49,635 nt of DNA, taken from Pseudomonadota bacterium (lineage in GTDB: Bacteria > Pseudomonadota > Gammaproteobacteria > Burkholderiales > Thiobacillaceae). The position numbers and the translations under genes were made by a program. Of this stretch, positions 43,378 through 49,635 are shown piece by piece (position 1 is the stretch's first letter; every line of letters starts with the position of its first letter). The stretch is from contig JAUXXW010000117.1 in NCBI GenBank assembly GCA_030684775.1, forward strand, positions 1 to 49,635, read 5' to 3'. The notes beneath the pieces are model-generated. The model was not told where the DNA came from. It was given only the letters and a program-made list of their open reading frames with translations, and did not search any database.

Positions 43378-44084
43378 TCGCCCAGATAAGCGGCGCGCAC
43401 CTGCGGGTCGTTCGCCAGTTCGGCGGAAGGGCCGGAGAGGGTGATGGCGCCGCTTTCCATGACATAGGCGCGGTGGCTGACCTTGAGCGCGAGGTTGGCG
43501 TTCTGCTCGACCAGGAGAATGGTCACGCCCTCGCCGGCGATGGTGGCGATGGTTTCGTAGATTTTCTGAACCATCAGCGGCGCCAGGCCCATGCTCGGTT
43601 CATCCAGCAGCAACAGGCGCGGGCGCCCCATCATGGCGCGGGCGATGGCGAGCATTTGTTGTTCGCCGCCGGAAAGCGTGCCGGCCAGTTGCGCGCGGCG
43701 CTCGGCCAGGCGCGGGAAGTGTTCGTAGGCGCGCGCCAGGTCGGCCTTGATGCCGGGCTTGTCGCGGCGGATATAGGCGCCCATGTCGAGGTTCTCGGCC
43801 ACGGTCAGGCGGCCGAAGACACCGCGCCCTTCCGGCACCAGGGCGAGGCCGCGGGCGACGATGGTATGGGTGGCCGCATGCTGTACGCGCTCGCCGTCGA
43901 AATGGATGCTGCCGCCGTGCGGCACCAGGCCCATCAATCCCTTGAGCGTGCTGCTTTTGCCCGCGCCGTTGGCGCCGATCAGGCAGACCAGTTCACCGCT
44001 GGCGACTTCGAAGTCGATGCCGCGCACCGCGTGGATGCCGCCGTAGGCGACTTTGAGGCCGTGGACGGAAAGCAGGGTGGTCAT
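43374..44084 (-). CDS. livF: Branched-chain amino acid ABC transporter ATPase LivF
   Basis: A 236-residue ABC ATPase. Walker A GANGAGKSS, signature LSGGEQQ and Walker B RLLLLDEPS are intact. GLALVPEGRGVF is typical of LivF. With LivG it forms the ATPase pair that drives import through LivH/LivM. The gene order livK-livH-livM-livG-livF is complete on the minus strand. The TAG stop comes from the neighbouring R3 repeat. R3 also lies between livG and livF. Confidence 0.96.
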   Translation of the reverse strand: MTTLLSVHGLKVAYGGIHAVRGIDFEVASGELVCLIGANGAGKSSTLKGLMGLVPHGGSIHFDGERVQHAATHTIVARGLALVPEGRGVFGRLTVAENLDMGAYIRRDKPGIKADLARAYEHFPRLAERRAQLAGTLSGGEQQMLAIARAMMGRPRLLLLDEPSMGLAPLMVQKIYETIATIAGEGVTILLVEQNANLALKVSHRAYVMESGAITLSGPSAELANDPQVRAAYLGE

Positions 44085-44095
44085 CGCGCGCCTTC

Positions 44096-44164
44096 GTAGC
44101 GCCGGCGTCTCGCCGGCTTTTTTCTACTGTTGAGGGGCACGAGCCGGCGAGACGCCGGCGCTAC
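44096..44164. repeat. Palindromic repeat R3 between livG and livF
   Basis: GTAGCGCCGGCGTCTCGCC at the left and a mirror ending GACGCCGGCGCTAC at the right, with TTTTTTCTACTG between. It fills most of the 82-base gap. Confidence 0.92.
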
Positions 44165-44166
44165 AT

Positions 44167-44931
44167 TCATGCCTCGCCTCCCAGATAAGCGGCGATCACG
44201 GCCGGGTCGCGGCGTACTTCCTCGGCCGGGCCTTCCGCAATCTTGCGGCCATAGTCGAGCACGGCGACGCGGTCGCACAGGCCCATGACCAGTTTCACGT
44301 CGTGTTCGATCAGCAGCAGGGTGACGCCGCCTTCACGCAGCTTGCGGAACAATTCGCCCATCTGCTGGCGTTCGTTCGGATTCATGCCGGCGACCGGTTC
44401 GTCGAGGGCGAGCAGTTTCGGTTCGGTGGCCAGCGCGCGGGCGATTTCCAGGCGGCGTTGGTCGCCGTAGGACAGGTGGCTGGCGAGGCCCCGGCTCTTG
44501 CCGCCGAGGCCGACATAATTCAGCAATTCGAGCGCGCGCTCGCGGATGCCGGCTTCCTCGGCGCGGGTCTTGCGGCAACGCAGCACCGCGCCCAGCACGT
44601 TGGCGCGGGTGCGGGCATGGCGGCCGACCATGACGTTTTCCAGCGCGCTCATGTTGGCGAACAGGCGGATGTTCTGGAAGGTGCGGGCGAAGCCGCGTTT
44701 CACGATCTGGTGTGGTTTCAGCGCCTGCACCTCGGCGCCGTCCAGGCGCACAGCGCCGGACGTCACCGTGTAGAGGCCGGTCATGCAGTTGAACAGGGTG
44801 GTCTTGCCGGCGCCATTGGGGCCGATCAGACCATAGATCTCGCCCGACTCGACCGATAGTGAAACCTCTTCCAGCGCGGCGAGGCCGCCGAAGCGCTTGG
44901 TGACTTGATCCACGCTCAATAAAACGGACAT
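44167..44931 (-). CDS. livG: Branched-chain amino acid ABC transporter ATPase LivG
   Basis: A 254-residue ABC ATPase. Walker A GPNGAGKTT, signature LSYGDQRR and Walker B LLALDEPVAGMNP (the usual LivG form) are present. FARTFQNIRLFANMSALENV is the characteristic LivG middle. The gene directly abuts livM (stop and start one base apart), so translation is coupled. Confidence 0.96.
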   Translation of the reverse strand: MSVLLSVDQVTKRFGGLAALEEVSLSVESGEIYGLIGPNGAGKTTLFNCMTGLYTVTSGAVRLDGAEVQALKPHQIVKRGFARTFQNIRLFANMSALENVMVGRHARTRANVLGAVLRCRKTRAEEAGIRERALELLNYVGLGGKSRGLASHLSYGDQRRLEIARALATEPKLLALDEPVAGMNPNERQQMGELFRKLREGGVTLLLIEHDVKLVMGLCDRVAVLDYGRKIAEGPAEEVRRDPAVIAAYLGGEA

Positions 44932-46035
44932 CTATGCCTTCGCGTCGTAAAGGCTGGCCTGCTCCTGCTCGGCCACGCCATCCTCGGCGGCGAACTCGCG
45001 TTTGCGTTGGCGAGAAGGCAGCAGGCCGGCGGGGCGGAACAGCATCATTCCCACCAGGGCGACGCCGAACAGCAGCATGCGCAGGTCGGACGGGTCCACC
45101 ACGACATGGCCCAAGGTGGCGCGTTGCAGGTCGCCGATGTAGCGCAGCGCCTCGGGAATCATGGTGAGCAGGACGGCGCCGAGGATGACGCCGGGGATGT
45201 TGCCCATGCCGCCCAGCACGATCATGCACAGCACCAGGATCGATTCCCACAGGGTGAAACTTTCCGGGCTGATGAAGCCCTGAAACGCCGCGAACAGGCC
45301 GCCGGCGAGGCCACCGAAGCTGGCGCCCATGGCGAACGCCAGCAGCTTCAGGTTGCGGGTGTTGATGCCCATCGCCGCCGCCGCCACCTCGTCCTCGCGG
45401 ATCGCCGCCCAGGCGCGGCCGATGCGCGAGTCCTGCAGGCGCAGGGCGATGAAGATGGCGAGCAGGGTGAAGGCGAGGAACAGGTAGTAATAGAAATAGG
45501 TGGGCGGCAGGGACAGGCCGAAAATATGCAGCGTCTTGCCGAAGGAGAAACCGGCCACGCTCACCGGGTCGATCAGGTTCATGCCCTGCGGGCCGTTGGT
45601 CAGGTTGAACGGCGCATTCAGGTTGTTCATGAAAATGCGGATGATTTCGCCGAAGCCGAGGGTGACGATGGCCAGGTAATCGCCGCGCAGGCGCAAGGTG
45701 GGTGCCCCCAGCAGCACGCCGAACAGCCCGGCGAAGGCGGCGCCGATCGGCAGCACCACCCAGAACGGCAGATGCAGGCCGAAGTGCGGGCTGGCCAGCC
45801 AGGCGTAGAGATAGGCGCCGAGCGCGTAGAAGGCGATATAGCCGAGGTCGAGCAGGCCGGCATAGCCGACCACGATGTTCAGACCGATGGCCAGCAGCAC
45901 GTAGAGCAGGACGAAATCCAGCACCCGCACCCAGGAGTTGCCGAGGCCGAAACCCATGATGAAGGGCAGGGCGGCGAGCAGCACCGCGAGCAGGGCGAAA
46001 GCCAGGCGTGGCCGGCGGCGCAGCGAATCAAGCAC
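44932..46035 (-). CDS. livM: Branched-chain amino acid ABC transporter permease LivM
   Basis: A 367-residue membrane permease with about 8-10 hydrophobic spans. The conserved LivM stretch LNIVVGYAGLLDLGYIAFYA (20 residues) and the cytoplasmic coupling loop SRIGRAWAAIREDEVAAAAM (20 residues) are present. It starts at GTG 46035, which overlaps the livH stop by 8 bases. An open frame continues upstream only as a shadow of livH. The C-terminal tail is acidic (AAEDGVAEQEQ). Confidence 0.93.
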   Translation of the reverse strand: MLDSLRRRPRLAFALLAVLLAALPFIMGFGLGNSWVRVLDFVLLYVLLAIGLNIVVGYAGLLDLGYIAFYALGAYLYAWLASPHFGLHLPFWVVLPIGAAFAGLFGVLLGAPTLRLRGDYLAIVTLGFGEIIRIFMNNLNAPFNLTNGPQGMNLIDPVSVAGFSFGKTLHIFGLSLPPTYFYYYLFLAFTLLAIFIALRLQDSRIGRAWAAIREDEVAAAAMGINTRNLKLLAFAMGASFGGLAGGLFAAFQGFISPESFTLWESILVLCMIVLGGMGNIPGVILGAVLLTMIPEALRYIGDLQRATLGHVVVDPSDLRMLLFGVALVGMMLFRPAGLLPSRQRKREFAAEDGVAEQEQASLYDAKA

Positions 46036-46957
46036 GGTTGGCGACCCGCTCGCCCAACAGGCCGGAGGGCCGGAACACCAGCACCAGGATGAGCACGAAG
46101 AAGGCGAACACATCCTGATAGTGGCTGCCGAGGAAGCCGCCGGTGATGTCGCCGATGTAACCGGCGCCGAGTGCCTCGATCACCCCGAGCAGGAGGCCGC
46201 CGAGCATCGCCCCGGCGATGTTGCCGATGCCGCCCAGCACCGCCGCCGAAAAGGCTTTCAGGCCAAGCATGAAGCCCATGTAGTAATGCGCCAGGCCGTA
46301 GTAGGCGCTGACCATGACACCGGCGATGGCGGCAATCGCCGCGCCGATGATGAAGGTCGCGGAAATCACCCGATCCACGTTCACCCCCATCAGTTCCGCG
46401 ACTTCCTTCGATTGCGCGGTGGCGCGCATGGCGCGGCCAAGACGGGACTTTTCCACCAGCAACCAGAGGCCGGCCATGATCGTCACGGCGAGGACGACGA
46501 TGACGATCTGCAACAGGCTGATATGGGCACCGAGAAATTCAAAGCGGGCGACCGGCAGCAGCGGCGGGAAAGACACGTACTGGCGTCCCCAGATCAGCAT
46601 CGCCAGATTCTGCAGGATGATGGAGACGCCGATGGCGGTGATCAGCGGCGCCAGCCGGGGGGCCTTTCGCAACGGCCGATACGCGACCTTCTCGATGCCG
46701 AAGGCCAGCGCCATGCAGGCGGGAATCGCCACCAGGATGCCGGCCAGCACCACCATCACCCCCGGCAGGTCGGGGGCCGCGCCCATCAGCACGCCGATGA
46801 CGGAGAGCGCCACCATCGCGCCGATCATGGTCACCTCGCCATGGGCGAAGTTGATCAGCTCCAGGATGCCGTAAACCATGGTGTAGCCGAGCGCCACCAG
46901 GGCATAGATGCTGCCCAGCACCAGGCCGTTTACGAGTTGTTGGAGGAAGATGTCCAT
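46028..46957 (-). CDS. livH: Branched-chain amino acid ABC transporter permease LivH
   Basis: A 309-residue membrane permease. LVNGLVLGSIYALVALGYTM (20 residues) at the N terminus and the coupling loop KSRLGRAMRATAQSKEVAEL (20 residues) are LivH marks. VLGGIGNIAGAMLGGLLLG closes the core. It pairs with LivM to form the membrane channel. A palindromic repeat R2 separates it from livK, upstream in the operon. Confidence 0.95.
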   Translation of the reverse strand: MDIFLQQLVNGLVLGSIYALVALGYTMVYGILELINFAHGEVTMIGAMVALSVIGVLMGAAPDLPGVMVVLAGILVAIPACMALAFGIEKVAYRPLRKAPRLAPLITAIGVSIILQNLAMLIWGRQYVSFPPLLPVARFEFLGAHISLLQIVIVVLAVTIMAGLWLLVEKSRLGRAMRATAQSKEVAELMGVNVDRVISATFIIGAAIAAIAGVMVSAYYGLAHYYMGFMLGLKAFSAAVLGGIGNIAGAMLGGLLLGVIEALGAGYIGDITGGFLGSHYQDVFAFFVLILVLVFRPSGLLGERVANRA

Positions 46958-46967
46958 GCGTGGGGAG

Positions 46968-47028
46968 GTAGGAGCGGACCGCGTCCGCGATCACCGGTGG
47001 GCGTATCGCGGACGCGGTCCGCTCCTAC
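46968..47028. repeat. Palindromic repeat R2 between livK and livH
   Basis: The second full copy of R2: GTAGGAGCGGACCGCGTCCG pairs with a right arm ending GCGGTCCGCTCCTAC. A stable hairpin here could favour the binding-protein part of the transcript. Confidence 0.92.
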
Positions 47029-47035
47029 GACTGGA

Positions 47036-48178
47036 TCATTTAACCGTTTCCAGCACCCGCCAGGCGCCGTCTTTCACTTCATAGAGGGTCACGGCGCCGC
47101 CTTCGGTGTCGCCCTTGGCGTCGAACTTGATCGGGCCGCTCACACCTTGCAGGTCGGTTTTCGGCAGTTCCGCCAGCACCTTGGCCGGTTCGGCGGAATT
47201 GGCGCGCTTCATGGCTTCCACCAGCGCGTAGACGGCATCGTAGGCATAGGGCGCGTAGACCTGGATCACGCCGTACTTGGCCTCGAACTTCTTGCGGAAT
47301 TCCGGGCCGCCGGGCATGGAATCGATGGGTAGGCCGGGCGAGGAAGCCACCACGCCTTCGGCGTCGGCGCCCGCCAGCTTCATGAAGTTGGCGTTCTGCA
47401 GGCCGTCGCCGCCGAGCAGTTTGGCGTTCAGGCCCAGGCGCTTCAGTTGCCGCGCCATCGGCCCGCCTTGCGGGTCCATGCCGCCGAAGAACACCAGGTC
47501 CGGTGTCTTGCCCTTGATGCTGGTGAGAATGGCGTTGAAGTCGGTGGCGCGGTCGTTGGTGAACTCGTGCGCGACGATTTCACCGCCGGCCGCCGTGGCG
47601 GCCTTCTCGAACTCGCCGGCCAGACCCTGGCCGTAGGCGGTGCGGTCGTCGATGATCGCGATTCTTTTCGCGCCCATCTTGTTTACCGCGAACTGGCCCA
47701 GCGCGCGGCCCTGCTGCGCGTCGTTGGCCATCACCCGATAGGCGGTGTTGTAACCCTGCGCGGTATAGGCCACGGCGGTGGCGGAAGGGGAAATCTGGGG
47801 AATGCCGGCGTCGTGGTAAATCTTGGAGGCCGGGATGGTGGTGCCCGAATTGAGGTGGCCGATCACCGCCACCACGCCGGCATCCACCAGCTTCTGGGCG
47901 ACGATGGTGGCGGTTTTCGGCTCCGCCTGGTCGTCCTCGCCGTACAGTTCCAGCTTCACCTTCTTGCCGCCCAGTTCCAGGCCCTTGGCATTGATTTCAT
48001 CCACCGCCAGGCGGGCGCCGTTTTCGTTGTCCTTGCCGATATGGGTTTGCGGGCCGGTCAGGGGAGCGACAGAGCCGATCTTGATGACATTGCCGGCGTC
48101 CTCGGACTTGCCGCAACCGGAAAGAGAAAACGCCAGCGCGAGAGAGAGCGCGGAAACCGCAAACTTGCCGAAATTCAC
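47036..48178 (-). CDS. livK: Branched-chain amino acid-binding protein (LivK/LivJ-like lipoprotein)
   Basis: A 380-residue periplasmic binding protein starting at GTG 48178 with GGGGTG upstream. The signal has a lipobox, FSLSGC, so the protein is probably lipid-anchored to the membrane. The mature part begins IKIGSVAPLTGPQTHIGKDN. The DNSGTT-type ligand segment is GHLNSGTTIPAS, and AFRVMANDAQQG-like residues follow (here YRVMANDAQQG). The longer open frame upstream is rejected because it lacks family sequence. First gene of the liv operon. The ligand is leucine, isoleucine, valine or a related amide. Confidence 0.94.
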   Translation of the reverse strand: MNFGKFAVSALSLALAFSLSGCGKSEDAGNVIKIGSVAPLTGPQTHIGKDNENGARLAVDEINAKGLELGGKKVKLELYGEDDQAEPKTATIVAQKLVDAGVVAVIGHLNSGTTIPASKIYHDAGIPQISPSATAVAYTAQGYNTAYRVMANDAQQGRALGQFAVNKMGAKRIAIIDDRTAYGQGLAGEFEKAATAAGGEIVAHEFTNDRATDFNAILTSIKGKTPDLVFFGGMDPQGGPMARQLKRLGLNAKLLGGDGLQNANFMKLAGADAEGVVASSPGLPIDSMPGGPEFRKKFEAKYGVIQVYAPYAYDAVYALVEAMKRANSAEPAKVLAELPKTDLQGVSGPIKFDAKGDTEGGAVTLYEVKDGAWRVLETVK

Positions 48179-48261
48179 TTGAACACCCCAGATAACCGGA
48201 AAAAACGCGCGATTTATATCACAGGACGCGCATTGCGTTCCCGGCAACGACGGGTGGGCAG

Positions 48262-48480
48262 TCACGCATCGGATGCCGGTGCCGGCCGCTCTGGTTCCGA
48301 CTCGGATTCCTGTCCCCAGTCCTCCCAGATATGCCAGTCCGCGCCAAGTATCTCGACCGGGTGCTCGGTACGGCCGGAGCCGTTGCCGCAGATGAGTGAA
48401 TTCGCCGGACAATACTTGTCGCAGCCCCAGCAGATGCGCTCGGGGTGTTTGGGGTTCAACGGAAATTTTTGTTTCGCCAT
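48262..48480 (-). CDS. DUF3079 small Cys-rich protein
   Basis: A 72-residue protein of the DUF3079 family. [20 protein letters not shown] gives a CxxC-type cluster (20 residues, Cys at WGCDKYC), then [13 protein letters not shown]. The cysteines are spaced as in zinc- or Fe-S-binding small proteins. The C-terminal acidic tail (ESESEPERP) is unordered. It stands alone, upstream of the divergent lipA. Function unknown. Confidence 0.85.
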   Translation of the reverse strand: MAKQKFPLNPKHPERICWGCDKYCPANSLICGNGSGRTEHPVEILGADWHIWEDWGQESESEPERPAPASDA

Positions 48481-48605
48481 ACGCCGTCACCGTAGCAGGG
48501 TTTGCCAGCCGTTGCTGGATCGAGCCGGTTTCATCGCTTTCGCGTGGTCGCAACCGTTATCCTTGCGCCCCTTTCCCCCATCCCCGCCCCGGCGGGGTGA
48601 TCAAC

Positions 48606-49532
48606 ATGGCCGATTCCGAACTCCACAAGGGCGCCGCCAAGACCGCGCGCATTCCGATCAAGATCGTGCCCAAGCCGCGTATGAAGCTGCCGGCGTGGAT
48701 CAAGGCACAGGCGCCGACCGCGCCGGAAGTACAGGAGCTGAAAGCGATTCTCCGCCAGGCGAAGCTGCATACCGTGTGCGAGGAGGCTTCCTGTCCCAAT
48801 CTGGGCGAGTGTTTCCGCCACGGCACCGCCACTTTCATGATCCTGGGCGACCTGTGCACACGGCGCTGCCCGTTCTGCGACGTCGGCCACGGCAAGCCGC
48901 TGCCGCCTGACCCGGAGGAGCCGCGCCATCTGGCGGAAACCCTGGCGGCGATGCGGTTGAAATACGTGGTCATCACCAGCGTCGATCGCGATGATCTGAA
49001 GGATGGCGGGGCGGGGCATTTTGTTGAGTGCATACGCGCCGCCCGCGCGGCGTCGCCCGGCACCCGTATCGAAATTCTCACTCCCGATTTTCGTGGTCGC
49101 CTCGATGTCGCCCTCGACCTCCTCGCCGCCGACCCGCCCGACGTGATGAACCACAACCTGGAAACCGTGCCGCGCCTGTACAAGGCTTGTCGTCCCGGCG
49201 CCGATTACGCGCATTCGCTGCTGTTGTTGCAACGTTTCAAGGAACGCTGCCCGGCCGCGCCGACCAAGTCCGGCATCATGCTGGGCCTGGGCGAGACTGA
49301 CGCGGAAGTGCTGCAAGTGCTGCGCGATCTGCGCGCGCATGACGTGGACATGCTCACCATCGGCCAGTATTTGCAGCCCTCCGGCCATCACCTGCCGGTG
49401 GAGCGTTTCGTGCCGCCGGAGCAGTTCGCGGAATTAGAGCGGATCGCCCTGGAAATGGGCTTCAGGAATGTCGCCAGCGGCCCGATGGTGCGTTCCAGTT
49501 ACCACGCGGACCAGCAGGCGGCGGAGGTTTGA
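48606..49532 (+). CDS. lipA: Lipoyl synthase
   Basis: A 308-residue radical-SAM enzyme that inserts two sulfur atoms into octanoyl groups on lipoyl domains. The auxiliary cluster cysteines are in [12 protein letters not shown], and the radical SAM motif is CTRRCPFC. The late PMVRSSYHA carries the serine that binds the auxiliary cluster. It starts at ATG 48606; the open frame extends upstream over a divergent gene but without family sequence. lipB, often adjacent, is not upstream here. Repeat R4 follows the stop. Confidence 0.96.
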   Translation: MADSELHKGAAKTARIPIKIVPKPRMKLPAWIKAQAPTAPEVQELKAILRQAKLHTVCEEASCPNLGECFRHGTATFMILGDLCTRRCPFCDVGHGKPLPPDPEEPRHLAETLAAMRLKYVVITSVDRDDLKDGGAGHFVECIRAARAASPGTRIEILTPDFRGRLDVALDLLAADPPDVMNHNLETVPRLYKACRPGADYAHSLLLLQRFKERCPAAPTKSGIMLGLGETDAEVLQVLRDLRAHDVDMLTIGQYLQPSGHHLPVERFVPPEQFAELERIALEMGFRNVASGPMVRSSYHADQQAAEV

Positions 49533-49540
49533 GAGTTTTC

Positions 49541-49635
49541 TTCCCCCTTTTCAAAGGCACTTTTCGCGTTAACTGGTGATGTGACGGAAAGCGCCAGAGG
49601 GAGTGGCCTCCCCCTTTTTCAAAGGGGGAATGAGG
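49541..49635. repeat. R4-type inverted repeat at the window edge
   Basis: TTCCCCCTTTTCAAAGG at the left and CCCCCTTTTTCAAAGGGGG at the right. The second unit matches those at 23940-24043. It is probably incomplete in this window. Confidence 0.75.

Noticed and set aside
47036-48553. A 505-residue form of the LivK-like protein
   Set aside because: The first 125 residues overlap the DUF3079 gene and lack family sequence. The GTG at 48178 gives a normal lipoprotein signal.

Overview
The window is a high-G+C, densely packed chromosomal segment. It most resembles a betaproteobacterium, of the sulfur-oxidiser or Rhodocyclales kind. This assignment is an inference from gene content and order: tkt-gap-pgk-pyk-fba followed by purC; gpmI-envC-ctpA-moeB; a BigR/SqrR-type regulator with an RND pump and sulfur-handling proteins; and several GGDEF proteins. 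No rRNA, tRNA, CRISPR array, phage or transposase gene was seen. I recognise about 47 protein genes.

Layout. (1) 1-4.5 kb: an orphan ParA ATPase, a BrnT-type toxin-antitoxin pair, an unrecognised gene with lower G+C, bioA, a class II cytochrome c and a QueD-like protein. (2) 4.5-10.2 kb: c-di-GMP signalling (a DgcZ-like zinc-sensing cyclase, and a membrane GGDEF-EAL protein overlapping a PhnD-like periplasmic binding protein), then argA. (3) 10.2-12.6 kb: rsmE carrying an in-frame repeat insertion, a thioredoxin-fold protein and an inositol-monophosphatase-family enzyme. (4) 13.1-21.6 kb: central carbon genes tkt, gap, pgk, pyk and fba, then a small unknown gene and purC. (5) 21.9-24.3 kb: a class V aminotransferase, a nucleotide-binding protein and grxC. 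(6) 24.3-32.1 kb: a rhodanese, Uma2, DUF2892 and an RND-MFP-TolC tripartite pump, with an ArsR-family regulator whose two cysteines have the spacing of persulfide sensors. (7) 32.2-37.9 kb: gpmI, envC, ctpA, an unknown gene and moeB. (8) 37.9-43.0 kb: grxD, a 2Fe-2S flavoprotein reductase, an SDR-fold protein, a multi-PAS GGDEF protein and a peroxiredoxin. (9) 43.4-48.2 kb: a complete branched-chain amino acid ABC transporter, livKHMGF. (10) 48.3-49.6 kb: a DUF3079 protein and lipA.

How parts fit together. Region 6 is the most system-like. The regulator gene lies next to a promoter (TTGTCA, 17 bp, TAATAT) whose -35 and -10 boxes each sit in a perfect palindrome with a 6-bp spacer. A third palindrome of the same layout lies in front of the regulator gene. 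I infer a thiol- or persulfide-responsive efflux module. It sits between yibN-grxC and gpmI-envC, which are immediate divergent neighbours in E. coli, so it looks like an insertion into an old gene junction. Region 2 looks like a ligand-binding protein feeding a c-di-GMP enzyme.

The window is also full of short palindromic repeats of at least seven kinds. Some lie inside genes in frame (rsmE and the efflux adaptor gene), some supply the stop codons of genes (bioA, livF, the RND pump), and one kind keeps its hairpin fold while its stem bases change between copies.
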